NCBI RefSeq assembly: GCF_019802045.1
Contig: NZ_JAHVHU010000002.1
Location: 186,001 to 250,000, forward strand
From: Membranihabitans marinus
GTDB taxonomy: Bacteria; Bacteroidota; Bacteroidia; Chitinophagales; Saprospiraceae
DNA length: 64,000 nucleotides
Reading direction: 5' to 3'
Shown: piece by piece, positions 18,706 through 27,456 of the stretch
Layout: each line of letters opens with the position of its first letter
How positions within the stretch are numbered: position 1 is the stretch's first letter
Translations under genes and position numbers: made by a program
The notes under the pieces: model-generated
The model's input: the letters and a program-made list of their open reading frames with translations, nothing else
The model's database searches: none
What the model was told of the DNA's origin: nothing

Positions 18706-18860
18706 TCATACCATTTGTATAAGGTAATACCGTATAAGATTTTGTAAATATTCAAAGATTGTCGAGGAAAAAAACGGAGGTTTGGCTGGAGTTACACCGA
18801 GTATTTTTGACAAAGAGAATCGAAGAATATTTCGGAATATATGCGGCAATTATGAATTCA
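18706..18860 (+). repeat. Dispersed ~155-bp element, copy A
   Basis: This stretch matches the reverse complement of 31914-32074 along its whole length at roughly 80-85% by eye, with a 40-base identical core (18730-18769). The ends carry imperfect inverted repeats (CATACCATTTG at the left, CAAATGACAT at the right). No stable ORF is shared because indels break the frame. It looks like a MITE or a dispersed structured element. The rest of the 18312-19048 gap has the SusC promoter region, a 10-bp inverted repeat (18653-18699, ATAGGGAGAA/TTCTCCCCTAT) and no gene. Confidence 0.75.
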
Positions 18861-19048
18861 AATGACATCAGACATTTCTGCACACTTATGATCGATTATG
18901 AACGGTAGATCTCGTTTTATGCATAGTGAAATGCATAGACTTATCAATTCTTTGACACCATACCGGCAACTGTTTTTTTGTGCTGGAGAAGGTTAGATTG
19001 TAAAGAAACGAGGGCAACGCCTGGATTATGTGGAGGGATGTTGATCTG

Positions 19049-20437
19049 TTATTTGTTCCACCAAAACTCGATTTCTTTTTTCAGACCTTCCACGACCTTG
19101 GGATAATCTGCAGCTACGTTTCTGATCTCCATGGGATCTTGAAGGAGGTTGTACAGTTCGGTCTGGCCAATGACCGGGATAAAACGCCCACCACCGGTAG
19201 AGATCTTATTGAGGTCCGCAGACTCATGGGCAGGGATGATCATTTTCCAGGGGGCTTGCATGATCATGCGGTGCTCCAGGCTGGCGGTCGGATCATTCAC
19301 ATCCGCCACGTCATGATTGTAATCTTCGCTATATACTGTTTTTCGTGCTTCCAGACTTTGTGAATCCATGACATTTATACCCTGCATCTCGTCGGTGGGA
19401 TTCAGGTTCACAGCAGCTAATGCGGTGGGTACCATGTCGATGCTGCTCACAAAAGTACTGGTGTCCAGTCGGGGCTTGATTTTCCCCGGCCAGCGGTACA
19501 TAATGGGGGTGCGAATTCCCATGTCATAAGGAGATTGCTTCGATGGCCATACAAAGCCATTCCCTTCCGGGTTCTGGGTCCAGCCATTGTCGCAAACATA
19601 GATCAATAATGTGTTATCGGATAGTTCCCTGTCATCCAGGGCATCGATAAGTTCACCAACGTTCTGATCAAACCATTCACACATGGCCCAATATTTTGCT
19701 ATGGATTCGGAAGGCGTCTTTTTTTTATATTTTTGGTAAAGTGAGTCTGGAGGATTGTGTGGGGTATGGGGCAGGAAAGGGGCATACCAGAGGAAAAATG
19801 GAACGCTGTCTTTTTTTACCTCATCCAAAAACTGATAAATCGGTGCCATTCCTTCCCGGCCTATTTTGAGCCCGCGATCGCCATGGCGGCCATTTTGAGC
19901 AGGATCACCGGTCGTCATGCCTTCCGAAAAGCCCCCCGTCTTATAGTTTCCTTCCCACCATTTTCCAGTCTGTAAGGAGCGGTATCCTTTTTTATCTAAT
20001 AGTTTCGGTAGGGGAGGGTGGCTCTGCAATCGATTTACCATACTGGTATTCTTCTTTTGTCGTTGTTCCCGCCACTCCAGACTGTATTTTCCGCCTTCTC
20101 CATTGTAATCAAAGACCGGGTCATTCCCTGTAATACCATGTTGATGTGGGTACAGTCCCGTGATAATAGAGGCCAATGACGGACGGCACAGCGGTGCAGC
20201 GGAATAACCGCGGGTAAAAGTCAGGCTTTCTTCGGCCAATTGGTCAATGCGGGGTGTTTCGATCCGAGGATGTCCCATAAAACTATAATCAGTCCAGGCC
20301 TGGTCATCGGAGAGGATGAAAACGATATTGGGTGGTGTCTCAATAGGATTTTCGGTCGAATCATTGGTTTGTTGCTGGCAGCCAGGTAGGGTATACAGCA
20401 AATAAAGAAGGGCGAAAATGGTGTGCAATCGGTTCAT
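19049..20437 (-). CDS. Sulfatase (S1-type) lipoprotein with CRPSL active-site motif
   Basis: 462 residues from the ATG at 20437, which gives a lipoprotein signal ending TLPGC; the frame's first ATG at 20467 adds 10 residues in front of it. Alkaline-phosphatase-fold sulfatase: NIVFILSDDQAW (Asp44/Asp45 metal ligands) and the nucleophile region APLCRPSLASIITG. Cys84 is the residue expected to become formylglycine, but the canonical CxPxR reads C-R-P-S-L, so the Arg is replaced by Leu88. GKWWEGNYKTGG and the C-terminal WKMIIPAHE are sulfatase-like. It would remove sulfate esters from glycans at the cell surface or periplasm. No maturase gene is in the window. It is leftward, upstream of SusC but 737 bp away. 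Confidence 0.88.
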   Translation of the reverse strand: MNRLHTIFALLYLLYTLPGCQQQTNDSTENPIETPPNIVFILSDDQAWTDYSFMGHPRIETPRIDQLAEESLTFTRGYSAAPLCRPSLASIITGLYPHQHGITGNDPVFDYNGEGGKYSLEWREQRQKKNTSMVNRLQSHPPLPKLLDKKGYRSLQTGKWWEGNYKTGGFSEGMTTGDPAQNGRHGDRGLKIGREGMAPIYQFLDEVKKDSVPFFLWYAPFLPHTPHNPPDSLYQKYKKKTPSESIAKYWAMCEWFDQNVGELIDALDDRELSDNTLLIYVCDNGWTQNPEGNGFVWPSKQSPYDMGIRTPIMYRWPGKIKPRLDTSTFVSSIDMVPTALAAVNLNPTDEMQGINVMDSQSLEARKTVYSEDYNHDVADVNDPTASLEHRMIMQAPWKMIIPAHESADLNKISTGGGRFIPVIGQTELYNLLQDPMEIRNVAADYPKVVEGLKKEIEFWWNK

Positions 20438-20462
20438 TCCGATAAATATATCAAAAAACCGG

Positions 20463-20502
20463 CACAAGATTTAACAGATTTTGGAAATCTGTCAAATCTG
20501 TG
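20463..20502 (-). terminator. Long stem-loop just upstream of the sulfatase start
   Basis: CACAAGATTTAACAGATTT (20463-20481) pairs with AAATCTGTCAAATCTGTG (20485-20502) around a 3-base loop, with one bulge and one mismatch. On the minus strand it is followed after a few bases by six T residues (20458-20453), so it could end transcripts from the NHL-type gene. It lies only 26 bases before the sulfatase ATG, so it may instead act in that leader. Confidence 0.5.
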
Positions 20503-20638
20503 TTCCTGGTTTAAGACAATAGCCCGTAAAGCTTTGTGTGGCTGGATAGTCTGGCATTTGAGGGTTATGCACTCTGGAAAAGTGTCAGACCTTGCCCTCC
20601 TGCACTTCCTCCTCCAACAAATGGCAGTCACCAAAAGG

Positions 20639-21682
20639 TCATACTCGCTCCAGCTTCACCGGATAGGTGCGCTTAGAGGCCCATTGGGGGACATAAATGC
20701 TCTCATCGTTATCAATACACACATCGTGCGGATGCATAAAATCGATGAATGAGGTGTCTTTTCGTTGTTCCTGAAGGCTGTTTCCTACGTAGACGGGTTC
20801 GGTGCCTCCAGGTGTAGAAACTACTTTGTCATTTCCATCTAGTATGGTGATGTATCCGGAGTTGGGATATTGTTGGCTGGTGCTTCTGTACACAGCTGCA
20901 TAGGTGTGATCGCCATGAATCACGGGTCGGCAGATGAAGGATCCGGGTACTTCGATGGTCGATTGGTATTGGCCATCCATGGAAAATCGCTTCAATTGCA
21001 TGTGTGTTCGGTTGGTAATGATCAATCCGGGGTTATCATGACGGGTGTCGATCACGATACCGTGGCAACAGCGAAAGGTGTCGTCTGAATCACCGGCACC
21101 GCCAAAGTGGCTCATATATTCACCTTTGGCATTGTATTTCGTAATGTAATTGAGTCCATACCCGTCCGCTACGTAAATGTCCCCGGAGGCAGGGTCAATG
21201 GCTGTTTCGGTGGGTTTGTACTGGCCCGGGTAATCGTAGACACCGCTTTCCCTGGGGTAGTCGAGCTTCATCAATACCTTGCCTGTGAGATCCGTCTTGA
21301 TGACTTGATTGCGATCTGTGTCGGTAATAAATAAAAACTGCTCTTCGCCTTCATTGGACAAAGTCAGACCATGAGCACCCGGAAAACTGGTCCCCCAGCT
21401 GTCCAGAAGTTTTCCGGATTTATCATAAATGAGCACATTGTTTTTGGTTTCATTGGTGAGCAGGATCAATCGTCCCGAAGCATCTTCGACCATTTCATGG
21501 CAATCGTTGACCGGATTTTTACCAGCATCCAATACCCCCCATCCTTCTACGATGCGATAACGGTGGCTGTTGTGCCCTACTATTTTTTCTTTCACGTTGG
21601 TGTTTTTTATGTGAATTTGAGGAACCGCCAAGAATGAAAATCCTGCTATGGTGCTTTTTTCAATAAATGATCGACGGTCCAT
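20639..21682 (-). CDS. NHL-type beta-propeller protein with Tat-like signal
   Basis: 347 residues. The N-terminus MDRRSFIEKSTIAGFSFLAV has a twin-arginine-like motif, suggesting export by Tat. The rest is a six-bladed NHL-type propeller: repeated DASGRLILLTNETKNNVLIYD, LFITDTDRNQVIKTD, ASGDIYVADGYG and HPHDVCIDNDESIYVPQWA blades. Similar propeller proteins sit beside sulfatases in Bacteroidota and Planctomycete clusters, but no catalytic activity is established. It is leftward between the two sulfatases and follows a 653-bp gap that holds a pseudogene and palindromes. Confidence 0.8.
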   Translation of the reverse strand: MDRRSFIEKSTIAGFSFLAVPQIHIKNTNVKEKIVGHNSHRYRIVEGWGVLDAGKNPVNDCHEMVEDASGRLILLTNETKNNVLIYDKSGKLLDSWGTSFPGAHGLTLSNEGEEQFLFITDTDRNQVIKTDLTGKVLMKLDYPRESGVYDYPGQYKPTETAIDPASGDIYVADGYGLNYITKYNAKGEYMSHFGGAGDSDDTFRCCHGIVIDTRHDNPGLIITNRTHMQLKRFSMDGQYQSTIEVPGSFICRPVIHGDHTYAAVYRSTSQQYPNSGYITILDGNDKVVSTPGGTEPVYVGNSLQEQRKDTSFIDFMHPHDVCIDNDESIYVPQWASKRTYPVKLERV

Positions 21683-21941
21683 TTTAAAATTAATTTTGCA
21701 ATAAAAGCATCAAGGTACGAAAAATGAAAAAACCTGGTCTGGATTTGATTACTAATTTAGTAATCCTTCCATTATACCAAACGATCGAAAATGTATGAAA
21801 GGGGGGATCTGTATCCCGAGCAAACACCTGCAATTGTTCAGCCAAGCGCGGATACAACCTGATAGCGTCTATGCTAAAATCATCTTCCTTACATAAGATC
21901 AAGTTCATTCAAAAGACTATCATGTTTGAATTACCGTACAG

Positions 21942-22268
21942 GGTAGTCAAAAACAGATTTTTGTATATACTGCACATTAGAATATGCATAAATGAGTATC
22001 AGTGCGATTATGGAATACTTATTGAGTAAATCGGAGGGATTTGTTCGTAAAAACATTCTTTGCCTCTCAGACCCAGGTGAAACACCGGTTTAACTTCTCG
22101 TCCAAGGAAAATTTTATACTGGATGAAAATTGGATCTTTGAAGTGGGTGGAAAAACCAAAACAAAGAATCAGATAAATTCACTACCGGATAGTTTTGTGG
22201 TAGCTGATGAGGCAGCATTTCCGGTGACAACACTCCCACTTTGGATTTTGGGTTTTTTGTATAGATAA
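21942..22268 (+). pseudogene. Remnant of a DUF4143-type AAA ATPase gene (C-terminal end)
   Basis: On the plus strand the frame ending at 22268 reads IFEVGGKTKTKNQI, then SFVVADEAAF and LPLWILGFLY before the stop. This matches, from memory, the C-terminal signature of Bacteroidota ATP-binding DUF4143 proteins (FEVGGKNK...IPLWLFGFLY). Upstream in the same frame, KQIFVYTAH and VNRRDLFVKTFF also look like the family but are broken by three in-frame stops. The full protein is ~380-400 residues; only ~105 codons of sequence resemblance remain. It is opposite in strand to all neighbouring PUL genes. The rest of the 21683-22335 gap shows nothing but the palindrome block. Confidence 0.65.
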
Positions 22269-22269
22269 A

Positions 22270-22338
22270 TCCCGGGAGGTCAGAGCTCCAGCTCTGAAAA
22301 CTTGAACGGAGCTGGAGCTCCATTCTCCCGGGAGGTCA
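22270..22338. repeat. Palindrome pair bracketed by 13-bp direct repeats
   Basis: TCCCGGGAGGTCA occurs at 22270-22282 and again at 22326-22338. Between them lie CAGAGCT-CC-AGCTCTG (22281-22296) and GGAGCT-GG-AGCTCC (22308-22321). The right copy includes the stop codon of the sulfatase gene. The block is a compact REP-like unit at the 3' end of a gene, like the arrays at 1769-1921 and 27457-27574. Confidence 0.65.
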
Positions 22339-24441
22339 ATGGAACAAATATTCTTCAGGTATACTCATATAGCCACCACCCATTGAGAACCGGACCTTCA
22401 GATCAAAATCACTTTCCTCATCATTCTTCTTCTTTACATAAATCCGGATCGGGTGATATCCTGCGGCCAACCGGATCGTTCCTTCCCTGGACATCGATTC
22501 TCCGGCTCTGAAATCACCATCAATCACCAACGCATCATGAATGCGAACGATCGTCTGATTTGAAGATGTTGTCTGTAGTGTGTATTCGCCAGATTCCGGT
22601 ACATTCACATAACCGGAATAAACCACCATATTCCCGGAGGAACTTTTATTCGAAGGAAAGGTGTTCCCTCTGATGGTATTCACCACTTTTTCATGTACCG
22701 GTGCGAGCTGGTTGGTTTTTGGAATCCATCTACTGTCCACGTCATACAGCCGGGCTTTCAATCCGGCGGTCAATCCATTTTCTGGTTTGGTCAATGCCGG
22801 GATGTATTCGGTATCGTAAGGCCGCGATGCGCTGGAATTGGGGCGGCGCATCTGAAGCACCTTGTTTTTCATTTGTTTCTGAAGGTCATCGTACTGCGAA
22901 TCATTGGCTAGATTATGGCCCTGCTGTGGATCTTTGGATACATCGTATATTTCAAAATCATCTTGATGACTTTGGATGTCATAACGGACGCCCACCATAT
23001 CTTGGAGACGGATCATCTGCATTTGTCCTCGCTTTCGGCCCTGGTGTGCGGGTAGGAAATCATCATAGCTTGGCGTTTTACCATTCTGTGCGTACTCTAC
23101 ATAAACGGGATTCGTCGCCGGTTGTTGATCTCGTAGAATAGGGAGAAGAGAATTCCCATCAGAGCGTTCAGGTGCCTGGATTCCGGCCGCCTCACAAAAT
23201 GTAGCCAGCCAGTCTGACATCATTACCGGCGCGTCATTGATTGCTCCTTTGGGCAGTTGTTTCGGCCAGGTCACAATCGTAGGTACTCGCAATCCACCTT
23301 CCCATAAATCGCGTTTGATGCCGTCAAAAAGTCCATAGCTTTTGAAGAATTCCGGTGTAAAAACGGCATACTCCTCCGGAAGATAGGATTCTCTGGATGG
23401 ACCATTATCGGAAGTGAAAATCACCATTGTATTCTCTTCCAGATTGAGGTCCCGGAGCAATTGTCGTACATCTCCCACCGCATCATCGATCCGGCGGTTG
23501 ACCGTGGCAAATCGTTTGTAGGTGTCGGGCCAGGGAACTTCTGCAGTCGAAGGATCCTGATCGTCATCCCAAGTCGCATTGGCGTAGTCCGGGTGCGTCC
23601 AGGAATCGACCTCGCCGGAGGCTGTATTGATCATGTGGCCGGGTTCACCGGTCCATTGCAATCCACCGTTTACTCCACCCCCCGATGGGTATTCCTGCGT
23701 AGGTAATTCAATGACCGCATGGGGTGTGTCATAAGCTAAAAACATAAAAAAAGGTTGACCATCTTCTTTTTTGTTGTAATCGACGATCCATTTTTTGGCA
23801 AATGCGGTCCAGAGATCACCAGTAAAACATTTGGCTAATCCGTCAGAGACTTCTTCATGGTTGTGGTATACTTCTTTTTTCCCCCGGTAAATTCCTTCCA
23901 CCGGGTAATGTTCGTGACCGTCTCGGTGCCGCATATATCCATAAAACTCATCGAACCCTCTGTTCAATGGATGTCCGGGCCATTCATCACCGTTGTCGCT
24001 GTATCGGTTATCCCCTTGAAGCCCCCATTTGCCGACAGCTACGGTACCATATCCGGCTGCTTTGAGCACATTGGCTACGGTATAATTGTCTCCGAGCCGC
24101 TTGTCGAACTGGTTGTCCCGGACATTGCTGTGGCCCTGATGGACACCCAGGAGGAAAGAAGCCCGGGAAGGCGCACAGACCGGGGCATTGCAGTAATGAT
24201 CGGTGAGCATGACCCCTTGATCGGCCATTTTGTCGAGATGGGGCGTTCTCTGCCAGGGATGAGCTTTGTTGCCCTCTTTTGCTCTTTGATTTTGAAAAAA
24301 TGTCCCCAGGTCACCCCAGCCCAAATCATCGGTGAGGATAAAGATGATGTTGGGTGGTTGTTGTTCTTCTTTGTTCGTTTGGTGCGTAGGTGTGCAGGCG
24401 GTGAGGAAAAAGATAGAAATGAGTAAGTAATGGATCTTCAT
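22336..24441 (-). CDS. Sulfatase with C-terminal PA14 domain, lipoprotein
   Basis: 701 residues; lipoprotein signal ending FFLTAC. The sulfatase core shows NIIFILTDDLGWGD (Asp38/Asp39) and the canonical CAPSR motif at 89-93 (Cys89 to formylglycine). GTVAVGKWGLQG and IFTSDNGPSRE carry further metal and substrate-site residues. The last ~135 residues (from GLKARLYDVDSRW) look like a PA14 beta-sandwich, a likely carbohydrate-binding module. Sulfatases are usually 450-550 residues, so the extension is the PA14 domain. Surface or periplasmic glycan desulfation is inferred. It is leftward between the glycosidase genes and the propeller gene. Confidence 0.92.
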   Translation of the reverse strand: MKIHYLLISIFFLTACTPTHQTNKEEQQPPNIIFILTDDLGWGDLGTFFQNQRAKEGNKAHPWQRTPHLDKMADQGVMLTDHYCNAPVCAPSRASFLLGVHQGHSNVRDNQFDKRLGDNYTVANVLKAAGYGTVAVGKWGLQGDNRYSDNGDEWPGHPLNRGFDEFYGYMRHRDGHEHYPVEGIYRGKKEVYHNHEEVSDGLAKCFTGDLWTAFAKKWIVDYNKKEDGQPFFMFLAYDTPHAVIELPTQEYPSGGGVNGGLQWTGEPGHMINTASGEVDSWTHPDYANATWDDDQDPSTAEVPWPDTYKRFATVNRRIDDAVGDVRQLLRDLNLEENTMVIFTSDNGPSRESYLPEEYAVFTPEFFKSYGLFDGIKRDLWEGGLRVPTIVTWPKQLPKGAINDAPVMMSDWLATFCEAAGIQAPERSDGNSLLPILRDQQPATNPVYVEYAQNGKTPSYDDFLPAHQGRKRGQMQMIRLQDMVGVRYDIQSHQDDFEIYDVSKDPQQGHNLANDSQYDDLQKQMKNKVLQMRRPNSSASRPYDTEYIPALTKPENGLTAGLKARLYDVDSRWIPKTNQLAPVHEKVVNTIRGNTFPSNKSSSGNMVVYSGYVNVPESGEYTLQTTSSNQTIVRIHDALVIDGDFRAGESMSREGTIRLAAGYHPIRIYVKKKNDEESDFDLKVRFSMGGGYMSIPEEYLFH

Positions 24442-24755
24442 AACAATGGAGCTTTAAATTCTTAAAGAGTAATATAGAAAAATAATTGGTTTTGATTTCG
24501 AAAAATCGCCAGGTAACTCAGGGCAATCGCAAGAAATCCAACAAGTTGATTTCTTTTGCTCGAAGAGACAGAAGGATGCAAGGTGGTAGCGGTCAATTGA
24601 TTGGTGAAAGTATAATGTTGGATTGTTTGCAGTAAAGGTGAAATGTAATGCACGGTAACCGAGAAGTAATCCTTGTTTATCAGAATTCAAACCTCAAAGC
24701 TTAATGCCTGGTTCAGGTAGATCGAGATCTTATCTATGGAAAAACCAATTTCTTC
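24442..24755. other. 314-bp gap, no gene recognised
   Basis: This lies between two leftward lipoprotein genes and should contain the promoter of the PA14 sulfatase gene. Short minus-strand frames of 63-78 codons cross it but have no recognisable features. No strong hairpin or repeat was seen. Confidence 0.4.
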
Positions 24756-25718
24756 CTATTCGAATACCGGGAAAAATAAATTTACCTGGGCATGCATGGT
24801 ATATAAAAAATGGGAGGTATCGTTAAATACCAGAATAGGACTGGAAAAATCACCCGGAATAATAGGGTTGTCGGGATACTTCTCCCAATGAATCAAATCT
24901 TTGGAGCGGGCTACATTCGAAGTCCAGATGCTTTTGCTGTTGTCGGTCAGCCATTCCTGATTGTCCGTGGCATGATAATACATATAATACATTCCGTCTC
25001 GTTTGATGACCTGATTCACAGCTACAGCTGATCGGTCATATTTCTCCGGTCCTTTCTTCAGCACCGGGTCGTCCTGCACATTGGTCCAGTGGATTTTGTC
25101 GGTCGATTCAGCCAGCCAAATAGCTGAATCAGTGCGTTCATAAAATAAGTACCACTTCTCATTCTCCACCCAAAGCGTCGGAGTCCCGTAGGGCCCGTCG
25201 ATCTGCTCCCCGGTGGTTTTTTCAATAACCAGATCACCCTGGTCTTCCCAGTGAACGCCATCGGATGATGTAAGTAAATGGGCAATATCATCGGTACCTT
25301 CTGCATACATATAATACGTGTCATTAATCTTTGAAACATGCATGTCTTCTGTCCATCGATCATTGTAGATAGGTTTTTCCGAATAGCGGGTCCAGTCCTT
25401 ACCATCGGGTGAGGTGGCATAGCCGAGCATCATTTGATTGCTCTTTTCATAATTATATCCGGTGTACCACATTTTATACTGCCCTTCGTCAAACAGAATA
25501 AAACCCCGCTCTCGGATCCCCTTGTCCCAGGTGTTCTCTCCGGTGCCGGTAAATACGGGGTTTTCTTCATATGGTGTGAAATGGATCAGTCCGGCAGGGA
25601 ATGCATCATCGGAGATCACTTCCGTGGAAGTCTGGTCAGTGGCGGGATTGCATTGGATAAGGAGGAAAGCTGTGAATAGGATTAGGGTGATATTATAGTG
25701 GATGTTGATTGTTTTCAT
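24756..25718 (-). CDS. Five-bladed-propeller glycosidase-like lipoprotein (GH43/GH32-type)
   Basis: 320 residues from the ATG at 25718, which gives the lipoprotein signal FLLIQC; the longer frame from 25805 adds 29 residues before it. Repeated blades resemble GH43/GH32/GH130-type propellers: EGQYKMWYTGYNYEKSNQM, GYATSPDGKDWTRY, DTYYMYAEGTDD, LTSSDGVHWEDQG, KWYLFYERTD and GMYYMYYHATDN. These folds hydrolyse or phosphorolyse arabinans, fructans or mannosides, but the catalytic set is not certain here, so it could be a non-catalytic binder. It sits between the GHL10 gene and the PA14 sulfatase gene, probably part of PUL 1. Confidence 0.75.
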   Translation of the reverse strand: MKTINIHYNITLILFTAFLLIQCNPATDQTSTEVISDDAFPAGLIHFTPYEENPVFTGTGENTWDKGIRERGFILFDEGQYKMWYTGYNYEKSNQMMLGYATSPDGKDWTRYSEKPIYNDRWTEDMHVSKINDTYYMYAEGTDDIAHLLTSSDGVHWEDQGDLVIEKTTGEQIDGPYGTPTLWVENEKWYLFYERTDSAIWLAESTDKIHWTNVQDDPVLKKGPEKYDRSAVAVNQVIKRDGMYYMYYHATDNQEWLTDNSKSIWTSNVARSKDLIHWEKYPDNPIIPGDFSSPILVFNDTSHFLYTMHAQVNLFFPVFE

Positions 25719-25867
25719 AAACAGGGTGGTTATGCTGCAATATAATAATTCGCAAAGACATTTTACAGATATTAAATTTATTGGCACGGTTGCGCAAATG
25801 ACCAAAGACCATTTTAAATGTTAAAACTTAAGGCCTAAAAAGTACTATATGTCGTATGCCTAATCCA

Positions 25868-27394
25868 TCAATCAGGTATCACCACTTCGACGACCGGAGC
25901 CGGTGTGCTCAGATTTTTTATCCGATCCATCGCCCGGATTACATACCGGTATTTTTTCCCTGGTTCACTTTTGGCATCAAAAAAGAATGGTTGTGGCTTG
26001 AAGCTGATTCCCACAATATGGGCCCCGCTCTCCAGATCGATGGGGCCGTTTTCTTCGAACCGGTACACCACGTAACCGTATGGTTTTTGTGCATCATGAG
26101 CGACCGCCGGCGAATCCCAGCGTAAACGCACAAAACGATCAATAACCGTAGCTCGAACGTTTGCAGGTGGGGCAGGAGGAATGCTGTCCAACCATTTCAT
26201 TGGCGGGATCAAGGCAGGATGCTGATACAGGTCAAGCCTTAAAGAATCTGCAAATCCGGCCATGTTGTTCATCAGGGAACGCGAACTGAAATAGACGCTT
26301 CCGTGGATGTTATCTTTTTGCCGCAGCGCTCTGACCTGACGAGGCAGCTGGCTCCAGTCTTCCCACCCATTTTTTCCTTCCAGGGAACGATAAGGGGCCT
26401 GGCCTACATAGACCTGCTTGCCAAAACTGTTTTTGCTCCACCAATCGAGTAGTTTTTCAAACGCAGCGGGCGGGTAATGAAAAGGAAAGTAGATCTGTGG
26501 GTTTACATAATCCATCCAGCCCTCTTCCAGCCACTTGTACACATCGGCGAATAGTCCGTCGTAATTAGTAAAGCCATTGGTTTCGGAGCCCCGGGGATCT
26601 TCCTTTTTATTGCGCCAGATGGCAAAAGGGCTAATGCCAAATTTGACCCAGGGTTTTGCCTGATGAATTGATTCATTCAGTTCCTTCACAAGCAGATCCA
26701 CATTATTGCGTCGCCAGTCTTCGATGGTGTTGAAATCCGCAGTACCATATTTTTCATAGGTCATAGAGTCTGGCAGAGGATCTTTTCCCGGATAAGGGTA
26801 GAAATAGTCATCAAAATGAATCCCATCTACGTCGTACCGCATCACTACATCGAGGATGACCTCAACGATGTATTCACGTACTTCCGGAATTCCAGGATTA
26901 AAATAGGTTTTGTTATTATAGGTATAGAACCACTCTGGCCGGGTATGTGAAATATGATCCCGGGATCGCTTGCCTGCATCACTATCCTGGGAAGCGCGGT
27001 AGGGATTGAACCAGGCGTGCAGCTCCATGTTGCGGTCGTGGGCAGCTTCGATCGCAAATTCCAGGGGGTCATAAAAAGGCTCTGGGGCCTGACCTTGTTT
27101 TCCGGTCAGGTAATAGCTCCAGGGTTCTTTTCCGTCCGAAAAGAAGGCATCTGCGGTGGGTCTGATCTGAAAAACGACTGCATTGAGTCCCATACGCTGG
27201 TGCTGGTCCAGGAGCCAGAGCAATTCTCTTTTTTGATCTTCCGTGCTCAGTCCCGGCCGGGACGGCCAGTCAATGTTGGCGACTGAAGCAATCCATACCC
27301 CGCGAAATTCGTGGAGTGGGGCAGGCGAATGCTCTTGAGATGAAAGTGTGCTGAATGCAGTAATCCAAAAAAGGAAGATGAGTCGTAATTTCAT
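25868..27394 (-). CDS. GHL10/DUF187 family glycosidase with FN3-like C-terminus
   Basis: 508 residues from the ATG at 27394; the frame's first ATG at 27418 puts 8 residues before a normal signal peptide (MKLRLIFLFWITAFSTLSSQ). The catalytic TIM barrel matches the GHL10 (DUF187) family: EFRGVWIASVANIDWPS, NAVVFQIRPTADAFF, ELHAWFNPYRA, VDGIHFDDYFYPYPG and MDYVNPQIYFPFHY. Relatives are linked to cell-surface glycan or peptidoglycan-like substrates, but specificity is unsettled. The last ~100 residues look like an FN3-type sandwich (PPAPPANVRATVIDRFVRL). It is the upstream-most leftward gene of the PUL 1 region. Confidence 0.87.
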   Translation of the reverse strand: MKLRLIFLFWITAFSTLSSQEHSPAPLHEFRGVWIASVANIDWPSRPGLSTEDQKRELLWLLDQHQRMGLNAVVFQIRPTADAFFSDGKEPWSYYLTGKQGQAPEPFYDPLEFAIEAAHDRNMELHAWFNPYRASQDSDAGKRSRDHISHTRPEWFYTYNNKTYFNPGIPEVREYIVEVILDVVMRYDVDGIHFDDYFYPYPGKDPLPDSMTYEKYGTADFNTIEDWRRNNVDLLVKELNESIHQAKPWVKFGISPFAIWRNKKEDPRGSETNGFTNYDGLFADVYKWLEEGWMDYVNPQIYFPFHYPPAAFEKLLDWWSKNSFGKQVYVGQAPYRSLEGKNGWEDWSQLPRQVRALRQKDNIHGSVYFSSRSLMNNMAGFADSLRLDLYQHPALIPPMKWLDSIPPAPPANVRATVIDRFVRLRWDSPAVAHDAQKPYGYVVYRFEENGPIDLESGAHIVGISFKPQPFFFDAKSEPGKKYRYVIRAMDRIKNLSTPAPVVEVVIPD

Positions 27395-27456
27395 AGGTTG
27401 CTTAAAAGGCTTTTGCAATATTAACTATCTTTCATTCTTTTCTCATCTTTTTTGAC

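Noticed and set aside
21690-21908. Minus-strand ORF of 72 codons between the propeller gene and the ATPase remnant
   Set aside because: No signal, motif or family resemblance; probably chance in the decayed region.
23857-24426. Plus-strand ORF of 189 codons
   Set aside because: Antisense to the catalytic domain of the PA14 sulfatase; no recognisable features.
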